A DNA stretch of 64,000 bases from Vibrio celticus (GCF_024347335.1 NZ_AP025464.1:1178001-1242000), one strand, 5' to 3'; positions 24,752 to 34,301 are shown, numbered from the stretch's first letter. Numbers and translations: made by a program. Notes: generated by a model not told the origin, from the sequence alone.

Positions 24752-25900
24752 ATGACAATCGAAATTAAACCTGGTCAAACGCATATCAAATCAAAAGCAA
24801 TGGTTGCATGGGCAGCTGGCGAGCCACTAAAAATGGAAGAAGTTGATGTACAACTTCCTAAAGCTGGTGAGGTTCTAGTTCGCATCGTTGCTACTGGTGT
24901 TTGTCACACTGACGCATTCACATTATCAGGTGACGATCCAGAAGGTATCTTCCCTTCAATTCTTGGTCACGAAGGTGGCGGTATCGTTGAGATGATCGGC
25001 GAAGGCGTTACAAGTGTTGAGATTGGCGACCACGTGATTCCACTTTACACAGCTGAATGTGGCGAATGTAAGTTCTGTAAATCGGGTAAAACTAACCTAT
25101 GCCAAGCGGTTCGCGAAACGCAAGGTAAAGGCCTAATGCCAGACGGTACAAGCCGCTTCTCTATTAATGGCGAAACAATTTTCCATTACATGGGCTGCTC
25201 TACTTTCTCTGAATACACTGTACTTCCAGAAATCTCTCTAGCGAAAGTAAGCAAAGAAGCACCACTTGAAGAAGTTTGTCTTCTAGGTTGTGGTGTAACA
25301 ACAGGCATGGGCGCGGTACTGAACACAGCTAAAGTTGAAAAAGGCGACAACGTTGCTGTATTCGGCCTAGGCGGTATCGGTCTTTCTGCAATCATTGGTG
25401 CTCGCATGGCTGGTGCTGACCGCATCATCGGTGTTGATATCAACGAGAGCAAATTCGAGCTAGCAAAACAGCTTGGCGCGACTGACTGCATCAACCCAAC
25501 TAAATTCGACAAGCCAATCCAAGACGTTATCGTTGAGATGACAGACGGTGGTGTTGAGTACTCTTTTGAGTGTATTGGTAACGTAAACGTGATGCGTCAA
25601 GCACTTGAGTGCTGCCACAAAGGTTGGGGCGAATCAGTAATCATAGGTGTTGCGGGTGCAGGTCAAGAGATCTCAACTCGTCCATTCCAACTAGTGACTG
25701 GTCGTGTATGGCGTGGTTCTGCTTTCGGTGGTGTTAAAGGCCGCTCTGAGCTTCCAGAAATCGTTAACCGCTACATGGCAGGTGAGTTTGGTCTTCAAGA
25801 GTTCATTACTCACACTATGGGTCTGCAAGACGTAAACGAAGCATTCGACCTAATGCACAAAGGTGAATCTATCCGTACTGTTCTACACATGGATAAGTAA
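24752..25900 (+). CDS. frmA: S-(hydroxymethyl)glutathione dehydrogenase, class III ADH
   Basis: 382 residues. It oxidises the formaldehyde-glutathione adduct to S-formylglutathione with NAD and can also reduce S-nitrosoglutathione. Catalytic zinc ligands are in GVCHTDAFT and GHEGGG, and structural zinc Cys residues are in CGECKFCKSGKTNLC. The NAD-binding motif is FGLGGIGLS and the class III signature is SFECIGNVNVMRQALE. The frmB gene follows 153 bp downstream, so this is the glutathione-dependent formaldehyde detoxification pathway. The first 12 residues before KAMVAW are slightly longer than usual. Confidence 0.96.
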   Translation: MTIEIKPGQTHIKSKAMVAWAAGEPLKMEEVDVQLPKAGEVLVRIVATGVCHTDAFTLSGDDPEGIFPSILGHEGGGIVEMIGEGVTSVEIGDHVIPLYTAECGECKFCKSGKTNLCQAVRETQGKGLMPDGTSRFSINGETIFHYMGCSTFSEYTVLPEISLAKVSKEAPLEEVCLLGCGVTTGMGAVLNTAKVEKGDNVAVFGLGGIGLSAIIGARMAGADRIIGVDINESKFELAKQLGATDCINPTKFDKPIQDVIVEMTDGGVEYSFECIGNVNVMRQALECCHKGWGESVIIGVAGAGQEISTRPFQLVTGRVWRGSAFGGVKGRSELPEIVNRYMAGEFGLQEFITHTMGLQDVNEAFDLMHKGESIRTVLHMDK

Positions 25901-25906
25901 TTCTCC

Positions 25907-25994
25907 TTGGTCTCGATACTTAGGTGTCGAGGCCAAAGCTATAAATGAAAAGCAACAAACTGTCTTCACCACCTCCTGCCCGGTGGGTGGTGAA
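25907..25994 (+). promoter_or_regulatory. Two hairpins in the frmA-frmB gap
   Basis: First hairpin: TTGGTCTCGA at 25907-25916 pairs with TCGAGGCCAA at 25927-25936, one mismatch. Second: TTCACCACC at 25965-25973 pairs perfectly with GGTGGTGAA at 25986-25994. Neither has a proper T tract, so they may be RNA-processing or attenuation elements rather than terminators. Confidence 0.45.
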
Positions 25995-26053
25995 ACTTTA
26001 AATGATATAGACACGTTATTCCCCAAAACCATCAACCTAACGGAGCACAATAG

Positions 26054-26893
26054 ATGACAATCGAAAACATTAGCCAAGCAAAGGTTGCTGGTGGTTGGCA
26101 CAAACAATACACCCACTTTTCTGCAACGCTTGACTGCAACATGCGTTTTGCGATTTTCTTGCCGCCTAACGCAAGCAAAGAAAACCCAGTTCCTGTTTTG
26201 TATTGGTTATCAGGCTTAACCTGTACCGATGAAAACTTCATGCAAAAAGCCGGTGCGTTCAAAGCTGCGGCTGAGCAAGGCATTGCCATTGTTGCCCCAG
26301 ATACAAGCCCACGTGGCGAAGGCGTTGCCGACAATGAAAGCTACGATCTCGGCCAAGGTGCAGGCTTCTATGTGAATGCCACTCAAGCACCATGGGACAG
26401 CCATTACCACATGTACGATTACGTGGTAACAGAGCTTCCAGCATTGATTGAATCTTTCTTCCCTGTGACTTCGGTGAAATCGATTTCTGGTCACAGCATG
26501 GGCGGACACGGTGCCCTAACGATTGGTATCAAAAACGAAGATAGCTACCGTTCTATCTCGGCATTCAGCCCAATCACCAACCCAATGCAATGCCCTTGGG
26601 GACAAAAAGCATTCAACCAATATCTAGGCTTAGATATTGAAGAGTGGAAACACTACGATGCCTCTGAGCTTCTAAAAACCAAAGGCACCAAGCTGCCAAT
26701 GTTGGTTGACCAAGGTGAAGCCGATAACTTCCTGATTGAGCAGCTTAAGCCTGAGCAATTAGTCGAAGCGGCTAAGGTAACCAATGCCGATTTAGAGCTA
26801 CGTATGCAGCCAGGTTACGACCACAGCTACTACTTCATCTCTAGCTTTATTGATGAGCATATTGAGTTCCACGCTGCTTACCTAAACAAGTAG
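26054..26893 (+). CDS. frmB: S-formylglutathione hydrolase
   Basis: 279 residues, an esterase D family alpha/beta hydrolase. It hydrolyses S-formylglutathione to formate and glutathione, the second step after FrmA. The nucleophile is Ser148 in SGHSMGGHGA; the catalytic Asp is in VDQGEADNFL and the His in GYDHSYYF. WLSGLTCTDENFMQKAG is a strong family signature. Length is normal. The formate made here and by PflB would need a formate dehydrogenase encoded elsewhere. Confidence 0.96.
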   Translation: MTIENISQAKVAGGWHKQYTHFSATLDCNMRFAIFLPPNASKENPVPVLYWLSGLTCTDENFMQKAGAFKAAAEQGIAIVAPDTSPRGEGVADNESYDLGQGAGFYVNATQAPWDSHYHMYDYVVTELPALIESFFPVTSVKSISGHSMGGHGALTIGIKNEDSYRSISAFSPITNPMQCPWGQKAFNQYLGLDIEEWKHYDASELLKTKGTKLPMLVDQGEADNFLIEQLKPEQLVEAAKVTNADLELRMQPGYDHSYYFISSFIDEHIEFHAAYLNK

Positions 26894-26905
26894 TCACACC
26901 GATTT

Positions 26906-26945
26906 AGCCCACACCTTGCAAAAGCGTGAGGTGTGGGCTTTTTTG
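26906..26945 (+). terminator. Terminator after frmB
   Basis: AGCCCACACCT pairs perfectly with AGGTGTGGGCT, followed by TTTTTT. Confidence 0.92.
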
Positions 26946-27054
26946 TGCCTGCTGTTTGGGTAAATACGCTGTTACTAAAGAGCAGTAACAACGATTAACA
27001 CTTTCAAATACCCCGCTATACCAACAAAAAACAATACAACGAAAAGGTACGACT

Positions 27055-27387
27055 ATGAGCTGGTTTTTCTTAATGATGGGCGTGATGGCGGAAGCACTTT
27101 CTCACGTAGCACTTAAAGCAACCGACGGTTTCAGCTTATCTAAACCCATCCCTGCTCTATTGGTGTTTTCAGGACACTTGGCGGCATTTCTATTTTTGAG
27201 CCAAGCAATGAAAGGGATGCCTGTAGGTGTAGTTCACTCTTTATGGGCGGGTTTGGCTATCGTAACCGTGAGCCTGATTTCTACGTTTGTTTACCGCCAG
27301 CACCTCGATACTATGGTGTGGGTTGGTATGTTATTTGTGGCGGCAGGTGTTGTGATGATCAACCTATCTCAAGGTCACTCGCACTAG
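27055..27387 (+). CDS. SMR-family membrane protein
   Basis: 110 residues with four hydrophobic segments. The membrane Glu is in MMGVMAEALSHVALKAT, at the position of EmrE Glu14. VHSLWAGLAIVTVSLISTFVYRQ and GMLFVAAGVVMINL follow the SMR pattern, though less closely than the gene at 21507. The C-terminus ends in GHSH, which could bind metal. It should act as a dimer in the inner membrane. Substrate unknown; the sequence is diverged enough that a non-drug substrate is plausible. Confidence 0.82.
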   Translation: MSWFFLMMGVMAEALSHVALKATDGFSLSKPIPALLVFSGHLAAFLFLSQAMKGMPVGVVHSLWAGLAIVTVSLISTFVYRQHLDTMVWVGMLFVAAGVVMINLSQGHSH

Positions 27388-27532
27388 TGTAGATAGTGAC
27401 TTATTAACAGTGTGTCAATTCATTCAAACTTCCTAACAGACAGGTGTCGCCTTCACTTATTCATACTCTTACAATCAGCAAATCAAACCTGTTACCATAG
27501 CGCCTTCAACATCACCTATTTTGAAGGTTGCT

Positions 27533-27934
27533 ATGAAAGCAATTAAGACTCTTTTCTTCCTGATGGTTTTACTGAGCGGTCTGTTTACCGCTTGGCTGTT
27601 TATCCCAATTCCAGCGACCATGGACAAGCAAACGCTCGACGTTCCATTAACGGAACCGTTCAAGCTTGTGGCGTACCGCAGCAACCCGAATGATGCCAGT
27701 AAGCCGCTGACTTACCACTACTATGTGATTTCAGATGTGGTTGGCGTGGACGACATGGACCCGTTCCTAGTTACCACAGACCAGTTCGTGAAACTTGGCG
27801 AATTCGACGAGAACACGTTCAATTTAACGGTTAACGGCAAGATTGAGAGCTACACCAACGATTTGTGGATCAAAAAATCTGACGGCAAGCTTCAGCACTG
27901 GTACGTAAGTGTTGATGCAAACTATATTCGTTAG
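27533..27934 (+). CDS. Small exported or anchored protein of unknown function
   Basis: 133 residues from the ATG at 27533, with GAAGG 6 bases upstream. A hydrophobic helix at residues 5-25 (LFFLMVLLSGLFTAWLFIPIP) has no clear signal peptidase site, so it is probably membrane-anchored with a periplasmic domain. The rest is rich in aromatic and acidic residues, with alternating strands (LTYHYYVISDVVGV, FNLTVNGKIESYTNDLWI) suggesting a small beta domain. I do not recognise the family. It is a single gene with its own terminator. Confidence 0.75.
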   Translation: MKAIKTLFFLMVLLSGLFTAWLFIPIPATMDKQTLDVPLTEPFKLVAYRSNPNDASKPLTYHYYVISDVVGVDDMDPFLVTTDQFVKLGEFDENTFNLTVNGKIESYTNDLWIKKSDGKLQHWYVSVDANYIR

Positions 27935-27960
27935 AGTCGAATTCAAATAAACCCTATTTT

Positions 27961-27994
27961 AAAACTGCGCTTTGGCTTCCAAGCGCAGTTTTTG
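27961..27994 (+). terminator. Terminator after the 27533 gene
   Basis: AACTGCGCTT pairs with AAGCGCAGTT, 8-base loop, followed by TTT. Confidence 0.88.
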
Positions 27995-28170
27995 TTTCTA
28001 GCGTAATTTTTGTTTCAAGCCGCCCGCTATGCACTCTCCCTTAGTTTTTACCCATCACTGCCGTGCTCTTAAAAACGCTACAAGCAGAGCAGGTTTTATA
28101 AGCCCTTAAGATGTTATAAGCTCCACCTATGCTCGACTCCCTATAAATCAAAAATAATAAAGGATCACCC

Positions 28171-28908
28171 GTGGAATTTACGCTCGACAAATTTAACGGC
28201 ATCATCATCGACCCAGCAACAGCCCCTCACGATGCTGACTCTTTCAATGCCGAACTCAGCGAGATCACCGAATTTTCAAAGCAGAATAACAAAGGCATCA
28301 TTTGGATTAGCTTGCCTATTTCACTCTCGCACCTTATTCCGGTGGCGACTGAACTTGGCTTTGTGTTTCACAACTGCCTAGAAGACGAGATTACGCTGAT
28401 CCACAAATCCGAGATGGTAGAGTTTGTGCCTTTCATCCCTACCCACACCTTGGGTGCTGGCGCGTTGATCACCAACGAACACAACCAAGTGCTGATGATT
28501 AAAGAGCACGGTATGACTGGCTACAAGTTACCTGGCGGCCATATTGAGTTGGGTGAAGGCATTGAAGAATCGGTGGTTCGTGAAACCTTGGAAGAGACAG
28601 GTATCGAGGCAACGTTCGTTTCGGTGGTTGGCATGGCGACAAGACACCCGTATCAATTCGGTAAATCAAACCTCTACTTTATTTGTCACCTTATCGCTCA
28701 AACTCAAGATATCGCGATTCAAGACACTGATGAAATCGCAGAAGCTAAATGGATTGATGTTGAAGAGTATATTAACAACCCCGACAGCTACCCGTTTAAC
28801 CGCCAGTTGGTCGGCTCTCTGATCGGAAAGCAAGGTTTGGAGCTCACTCAGTTAGAAGGCAACTATGGCCCGGTCCACAAGCCAGAGATCTTCTTTTCGC
28901 AAAGTTAG
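28171..28908 (+). CDS. Nudix hydrolase, NUDT6-like two-domain form
   Basis: 245 residues from a GTG at 28171, with AAGGA upstream. Residues 1-90 form a pre-Nudix domain (IIWISLPISLSHLIPVATELGFVFHNCLEDEI) like that of eukaryotic NUDT6 and plant Nudix proteins. Residues 91-210 are the Nudix fold; the box runs from GHIELGEGIEESV into VRETLEETGI with all metal-binding Glu residues. It should cleave a nucleoside diphosphate-linked compound, but the substrate is not predictable. It has its own terminator and is a single gene. Confidence 0.9.
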   Translation: MEFTLDKFNGIIIDPATAPHDADSFNAELSEITEFSKQNNKGIIWISLPISLSHLIPVATELGFVFHNCLEDEITLIHKSEMVEFVPFIPTHTLGAGALITNEHNQVLMIKEHGMTGYKLPGGHIELGEGIEESVVRETLEETGIEATFVSVVGMATRHPYQFGKSNLYFICHLIAQTQDIAIQDTDEIAEAKWIDVEEYINNPDSYPFNRQLVGSLIGKQGLELTQLEGNYGPVHKPEIFFSQS

Positions 28909-28923
28909 AACGACTCAGACATA

Positions 28924-28956
28924 AAAACGCCCAACTCAATTGAATTGGGCGTTTTG
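28924..28956 (+). terminator. Terminator after Nudix gene
   Basis: AAAACGCCCAA pairs with TTGGGCGTTTT around a 10-base loop. The symmetry lets it serve the convergent aldB gene too. Confidence 0.88.
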
Positions 28957-29050
28957 CTTTCACTTTTTGTTTTTCTTAATTAAGCCAACTGCGTTGTTAG
29001 TTATTCTTTGTACCCATGATTCATTCTCATACTTTTAGAACGAACCTGTA

Positions 29051-30571
29051 TTAGAAGAAACCCAACGGATTAGTATCGTAGCTGATCAACAGGTTCTTAG
29101 TATTTTGGTAGTGATCGAGCATCATCTTGTGTGTCTCACGGCCAATACCCGATTTTTTGTAACCACCAAACGCCGCATGAGCAGGGTACGCATGGTAACA
29201 ATTCACCCAAATACGCCCCGCTTCAATGTTGCGCCCCATGCGATACGCTAGGTTTGCATCACGCGTCCACACGCCTGCACCCAAGCCATACTCGGTGTCA
29301 TTGGCGATTTCTAACGCTTCCGCTTCGTCTTTAAACGTCGTTACCGCGATAACAGGACCAAAGATCTCTTCTTGGAATACACGCATCTTGTTGTGCCCTT
29401 CCAGCATGGTTGGCTGAATGTAGTAACCGTTGCCGAGATCATCTGGTTGCTGCGCGATTTCACCACCTGTTAGCACTTTCGCACCTTCTTGACGACCGAT
29501 TTCTAGGTAGCTCAAGATCTTATCGAACTGCTCTTTAGAAGCTTGTGCGCCCACCTGAGTATCGGTATCTAACGGGTTACCTTGTTTAATAGTTTGAGCA
29601 CGCTCAACCACCTTGGCGATGAACTTGTCGTATACCGATTCATGAATCAACACGCGTGATGGACAGGTACACACTTCACCTTGGTTGAAGAACGCAAGCA
29701 GCATGCCTTCGACACACTTATCAAGGTATTCGTCTTCATGGTTAAAGATGTCTGGGAAGTAGATGTTTGGAGACTTACCGCCAAGCTCTACCGTTGATGG
29801 AATCAAGCTTTCAGCCGCACATTTCAGGATATGGTGGCCGACCTCTGTTGAACCGGTAAAGGCTAGCTTCGCCAAACGATCACTGGTTGCTAACGCTTGG
29901 CCTGCTTCGCTACCAAAACCATTCACGATATTCACCACGCCAGCAGGCAGAAGATCAGCGATCTTCTCCATCATCACCAAAATCGATGTCGGTGTTTGCT
30001 CGGCTGGCTTCATCACCACACAACAGCCTGCTGCCAGTGCTGGTGCCAGTTTCCAAGCCGCCATTAAAATCGGGAAGTTCCAAGGAATGATCTGCCCTAC
30101 TACACCAATCGGCTCAGGGAAGTGGTAGCTTGCCGTGTTTGAATCGAGCTCAGCTGCGCTGCCTTCTTGCGCTCGAATACAACCCGCGAAATAACGGAAG
30201 TGATCGACAACCAAAGGAATATCTGCCGCGAGAGTTTCACGTACAGGCTTGCCGTTTTCCCACGTCTCAGCGACTGCGATTTCTTCCAGGTTTGCTTCAA
30301 TGCGATCGGCAATTTTAAGCAGGATGTTCGAACGTTCTGTCACACTGGTCGCAGCCCAACTTGCACGAGCTGCATGCGCGGCATCGAGTGCCAAGCTGAT
30401 ATCCGCCTCGGTTGAGCGTGCCACTTGGCAATACACCTGACCATTCACTGGGGAAGTGTTATCAAAATACTCGCCGCTGACAGGCTTCACCCACTCGCCA
30501 CCGATAAAGTTATCGTATTGTGCTTTAAAGTTCACCACTGCGTTATCACTACCCGGCTGTGCGTAAATCAT
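29051..30571 (-). CDS. aldB: Acetaldehyde-type aldehyde dehydrogenase AldB/ExaC
   Basis: 506 residues. It oxidises acetaldehyde and other aldehydes to acids with NAD(P). The catalytic Cys is in FNQGEVCTCPSR, the general-base Glu in TVELGGKSPNIYF, and the cofactor loop in AFTGSTEVGHH. It is very close to E. coli AldB over its length (YDNFIGGEWVKP, HFRYFAGCIRAQEG, CYHAYPAHAAFGGYKKSGIGRETHKMM). It is divergent from a sigma-54 activator, and a -24/-12 promoter lies 158 bp upstream, so it is almost certainly switched on by that protein during growth on an alcohol or aldehyde. Confidence 0.95.
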   Translation of the reverse strand: MIYAQPGSDNAVVNFKAQYDNFIGGEWVKPVSGEYFDNTSPVNGQVYCQVARSTEADISLALDAAHAARASWAATSVTERSNILLKIADRIEANLEEIAVAETWENGKPVRETLAADIPLVVDHFRYFAGCIRAQEGSAAELDSNTASYHFPEPIGVVGQIIPWNFPILMAAWKLAPALAAGCCVVMKPAEQTPTSILVMMEKIADLLPAGVVNIVNGFGSEAGQALATSDRLAKLAFTGSTEVGHHILKCAAESLIPSTVELGGKSPNIYFPDIFNHEDEYLDKCVEGMLLAFFNQGEVCTCPSRVLIHESVYDKFIAKVVERAQTIKQGNPLDTDTQVGAQASKEQFDKILSYLEIGRQEGAKVLTGGEIAQQPDDLGNGYYIQPTMLEGHNKMRVFQEEIFGPVIAVTTFKDEAEALEIANDTEYGLGAGVWTRDANLAYRMGRNIEAGRIWVNCYHAYPAHAAFGGYKKSGIGRETHKMMLDHYQNTKNLLISYDTNPLGFF

Positions 30572-30728
30572 AGTTAGATCCTTCTTTGATTTGTTATTCG
30601 TTATTGAGCTAGAGCTGTCTTATTTTTTAGGCGGCTCCTCTTGAGAAAAGAACTCATGACAAGACGCCCATGTTTATGCTTTCTGTTTAAAACACTGATA
30701 CTTCGTGTTTTCTTCACAACAGTAACAA

Positions 30729-30744
30729 CGCAAATCACACGCCA
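30729..30744 (-). promoter_or_regulatory. Sigma-54 promoter of aldB
   Basis: On the minus strand it reads TGGCGTGTGATTTGCG, with GG and GC separated by exactly 10 bases, against the consensus TGGCACG-N4-TTGCW. It lies 158 bp upstream of aldB, downstream of the candidate activator sites. Confidence 0.75.
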
Positions 30745-30852
30745 GAACTTCAAAACTTGTTGTTAATAAATTGTAAAACTATGATTACCAAACGTTTACA
30801 ACCTAAAGTGAGTTGGCATTGAACGGACGTCTGGAAACCACTCCAGTGTTCA

Positions 30853-30897
30853 ACTGTTCCAAATTGGTACACCCTCACTGTTACGACATGGAACAGT
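30853..30897. promoter_or_regulatory. Inverted repeat, candidate activator binding site
   Basis: ACTGTTCC (30853-30860) and GGAACAGT (30890-30897) form a perfect inverted repeat immediately before the activator's start codon. It lies about 110-170 bp upstream of the sigma-54 promoter, the usual distance for an enhancer. It would allow autoregulation as well. Confidence 0.55.
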
Positions 30898-30898
30898 C

Positions 30899-32689
30899 AT
30901 GCACCTTCAACAAGCAAACACCTCAGATTGGCTTTCGTCCTCTTGGCACCGCAGCACAGAAGCGGGTCTAAAACAGAGACGACTTCCCGAAGACATTCGC
31001 CTGCCTCAATCGATTCTTAAGCAGCGACGTCATCAATCTTCTGACTTAATCAACATCGTCGAATGCAATGCGCTGCCTTTGTTTAATCAGATGTTTGCAC
31101 GCACTGACAGTCGTTTGATTTTGACCGATATTGAGGGCGTCATTCTGGCGAGTTGGGGACAGGAGCGGTTTAAGGAGAAGCTGACATCAATTGCACTCAG
31201 CTCTGGGGCATGTTGGCAGGAACAACTTAAAGGCACCAACGCGATTGGAACCGCCATTGTTGAAGCCAAGCCCGTATCCATCATTGGCGAACAGCACTTC
31301 ATCCACCAGCATCGATTTATCAGTTGTTCAGCAAGCCCGGTGTTTGATCATCAAGGCCAGATGGTTGGCGTGTTAGACATTACTAGCGAACAGCAACAAC
31401 ACGATAGTTCCGTCCAATTGCTAGTTCAAAATATGGTTCAGCTTGTTGAAAACCAGCTATTAAGTCACATCCCACAAGGCACCACTCGTATTGACCTCGC
31501 ATGTGAGAAATCGTTGCTGCACAGCGGTTGGCAAGGGATCGTGATAGCCAACGAAGCTGGTGAGGTTGTGGCGCACAATCAGGTTGCTTCTCAACTATTA
31601 GATCAAACCTCGATCGTCGGCGAATGCATAGATACCCTCTTCAACCGAACCTCATTAGATACGCCTTTTGTGTTTGAGAAACAGCACCTCAAACAAGCAA
31701 CTGCAAAGCGCACTCGCTCTATTTCGGCATCGTGTGATTTGCACCATGGCGAACAACAAATAGAACACGCTTGGCAACAGGCCAATAAGGTTATCGATAA
31801 AGGGATCAGCCTATTAATCCTAGGCGAAACAGGGGTTGGTAAAGGCGAGTTTGTTAAAGCGTTACACAAGCAAAGCCAACGTAAATCGTCACCGTTAGTT
31901 GCGGTGAACTGCGGTGCGCTGCCGAAAGATCTTATCGAATCTGAGCTGTTTGGCTACGCGCCGGGCGCGTTTACTGGCGCAAGCCACAAAGGGTTCCAAG
32001 GCAAGATCCGTCAAGCAGACAAGGGCATTCTATTTTTGGATGAAATCGCCGACATGCCGTTAGAGGCTCAGTGTCGCTTGCTGCATGTTCTGCAAGACAA
32101 ATCCGTGGTGCCCGTGGGTTCAAATCAGAGCTACCAAGTCGATTGTCAGATCATCGCCGCGACTCATAAAAACTTAGAACAGTTGGTCGCTACGGGGGAA
32201 TTTCGACAAGATCTCTTTTACCGCCTGAATGGCTTGGCCTTTACTCTGCCAAGCCTGCAACACCGACAAGACAAACACGCCTTAATCGAGCACATTCACA
32301 GTAAGTACGCGGAAGACGAACAGACAATCTGCCCGCACTTAATGAGCTTACTGTGCGCCTATTCTTGGCCAGGTAATATTCGCGAGTTAGATAACTTACT
32401 CAAGGTCGCCGCTTTACTGGCGAGTGATGAACCCCAGCTCACGCTCGAGCATGTGCCCAGCCACCTTGCTCAACATCTGACATCATTAGCACACGATAAT
32501 CAGCATCAACTGACGACTCCTAATACCATCAAAGACACAACGAATAACGATTTAAGAAGTACCGTTGAAGAAACCTTGTTGCAAACGTATCAAGCGAACC
32601 AAGGCAACATCAGCAAGACATCTCGAATACTCGGCATCAGCCGCAATACCATTTATCGAAAGCTAAAGAGCTTGGGGATTCTCCAATAA
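30899..32689 (+). CDS. Sigma-54-dependent activator, AcoR-type (GAF-AAA+-Fis)
   Basis: 596 residues. An N-terminal GAF sensor spans about 60-190 (SRLILTDIEGVILASWG, GTNAIGTAIVEAKPVSIIGEQHF). The AAA+ domain spans about 285-500, with Walker A GETGVGKGEF, the sigma-54 contact loop GAFTGAS, Walker B GILFLDEIADM and the arginine-containing FRQDLFYRLNG. The Fis-type helix-turn-helix is at the C-terminus (GNISKTSRILGISRNTIYRKLKSLG). This is the AcoR/alcohol-metabolism regulator family. Its target is most likely the divergent aldB. No start-codon doubt: the ATG at 30899 is just after the inverted repeat. Confidence 0.92.
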   Translation: MHLQQANTSDWLSSSWHRSTEAGLKQRRLPEDIRLPQSILKQRRHQSSDLINIVECNALPLFNQMFARTDSRLILTDIEGVILASWGQERFKEKLTSIALSSGACWQEQLKGTNAIGTAIVEAKPVSIIGEQHFIHQHRFISCSASPVFDHQGQMVGVLDITSEQQQHDSSVQLLVQNMVQLVENQLLSHIPQGTTRIDLACEKSLLHSGWQGIVIANEAGEVVAHNQVASQLLDQTSIVGECIDTLFNRTSLDTPFVFEKQHLKQATAKRTRSISASCDLHHGEQQIEHAWQQANKVIDKGISLLILGETGVGKGEFVKALHKQSQRKSSPLVAVNCGALPKDLIESELFGYAPGAFTGASHKGFQGKIRQADKGILFLDEIADMPLEAQCRLLHVLQDKSVVPVGSNQSYQVDCQIIAATHKNLEQLVATGEFRQDLFYRLNGLAFTLPSLQHRQDKHALIEHIHSKYAEDEQTICPHLMSLLCAYSWPGNIRELDNLLKVAALLASDEPQLTLEHVPSHLAQHLTSLAHDNQHQLTTPNTIKDTTNNDLRSTVEETLLQTYQANQGNISKTSRILGISRNTIYRKLKSLGILQ

Positions 32690-32798
32690 ACAACATGGAC
32701 GATCCTAGCTTGCCCTTTCGTTATCAATAAATAAATTAACTTCTAGTGAGACATTTCGCCATCTAACTCGTAGTACTTCAAAACGAACGAGGGCTCAG

Positions 32799-34301
32799 AT
32801 GCAAACAATCAACATAGTGTGGCTAAAGCGAGATTTAAGACTCACCGACCACGCGGCTTTATTACACGCTTTATATGATAAACACCCAACGATATTGCTC
32901 TATATTTTCGAACCCATGCTGTTAAACAATGCCCATTATTCTGAGCGACATTGGCGATTTGTTTGGCAATCACTGCAATGCATGAACCAGTCATTAAAAG
33001 AGCATGGACATCAGGTTTCAATACTCTATGGCAGTGCTATGGACTGCTTCAAAGCGATCCAATCTCGCTATCACATCCAAAATGTATTCTCCCATCAAGA
33101 GATAGGCTTAAATTGCACCTTTGAGCGTGACAAGCAAATATCTGACTGGTTTCAAGAGCACAACATCCAGTGGCAAGAGTTCGCACAGGGCGCCGTTGTA
33201 AGAGGGTCAAAAGATCGAATCGGTTGGGACAAGCACTGGAACAGTGTCATGCGTGCTCCCATAGCACAAAGCCAGTTGACCACAGAGTCGCTGTATACCC
33301 TTGATGCTGAAGAAGTAGGTTTGGCAATAAATCCTCCACAAGCATGGTTAACCAAAAGTAGCGGAATACAAACGGGCGGTAGCGTACTGGCTTGGGCAAC
33401 TTTGCATGATTTCTTTGAACGCCGTGGTCGTGATTACTACCGCAGTATCTCAAGCCCAGAAGCGTCACGCCATGCCTGTACTCGCCTATCTCCGTATTTG
33501 GCTTGGGGCAACATATCGCTGCGTGAAGTTTATCAACACCTGTTGGGACACTGGCAAGTTGCAGGGTTTCGTCGCAGCCTAATTGCCCTTTCTTCAAGGC
33601 TTCATTGGCACTGTCATTTCATGCAGAAGTTTGAATCGGAATGCGAGATGGAATTTCGCTGCATCAACCACGCCTACGAGACGTTATTGCAGAATGAAAC
33701 GGTAAAAGATCCAACACGTTTGGAGGCATGGAAGGCGGGATTAACAGGCGTGCCATTGGTCGACGCCTGTATGCGCTGCCTGCATCATACGGGCTATATT
33801 AATTTCCGTATGCGCTCAATGCTGGTGAGCTTTCTCAGTCATCATATGAATATGGACTGGCGTGATGGCGTCACTCACTTAGCGCAGCTGTTTCTCGATT
33901 TTGAACCTGGTATTCACTACCCACAGTTTCAGATGCAAGCTGGGGTAACAGGGATCAACACTATCCGAATTTACAATCCGACAAAGCAAGCGCAAGAGCA
34001 CGATTCAGATGGAGACTTCATCCGTAAATGGGTACCAGAACTTTCAGACATACCCACTCCACTTTTGTTTGAGCCTTGGAAGATGACGCCTATGGAAATG
34101 ATGATGCATGAGCTCAAACCGGATTCCCCTTACCTAAACCCAGTTATCGATCTCGACACTAGTGCCAAAGAAGCCCGGGTGCGTTTATGGTCGTGGCGAA
34201 AACTGACTGAGGTAAAACAAGAACGTAGCCGTATTTTGGCTCGCCATGTCAGGCCATCGAAGAAGAAGCCTAATCAGACTCCAGCTCCACAAGTTGATTG
34301 A
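32799..34301 (+). CDS. Photolyase/cryptochrome-family flavoprotein
   Basis: 500 residues. An N-terminal photolyase alpha/beta domain (1-150, VWLKRDLRLTDHAALLHAL) is followed by the FAD-binding helical domain (about 230-460). RLSPYLAWGNIS, TGVPLVDACMRCLHHTGYINFRMRSMLVSF and GINTIRIYNPTKQ are FAD-site signatures. It either repairs cyclobutane dimers with light or works as a blue-light sensor. It differs from the classic E. coli PhrB pattern in the C-terminal half, so I do not assign a symbol. Its 3' end overlaps the convergent LysR gene by about 30 bp. Confidence 0.88.
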   Translation: MQTINIVWLKRDLRLTDHAALLHALYDKHPTILLYIFEPMLLNNAHYSERHWRFVWQSLQCMNQSLKEHGHQVSILYGSAMDCFKAIQSRYHIQNVFSHQEIGLNCTFERDKQISDWFQEHNIQWQEFAQGAVVRGSKDRIGWDKHWNSVMRAPIAQSQLTTESLYTLDAEEVGLAINPPQAWLTKSSGIQTGGSVLAWATLHDFFERRGRDYYRSISSPEASRHACTRLSPYLAWGNISLREVYQHLLGHWQVAGFRRSLIALSSRLHWHCHFMQKFESECEMEFRCINHAYETLLQNETVKDPTRLEAWKAGLTGVPLVDACMRCLHHTGYINFRMRSMLVSFLSHHMNMDWRDGVTHLAQLFLDFEPGIHYPQFQMQAGVTGINTIRIYNPTKQAQEHDSDGDFIRKWVPELSDIPTPLLFEPWKMTPMEMMMHELKPDSPYLNPVIDLDTSAKEARVRLWSWRKLTEVKQERSRILARHVRPSKKKPNQTPAPQVD

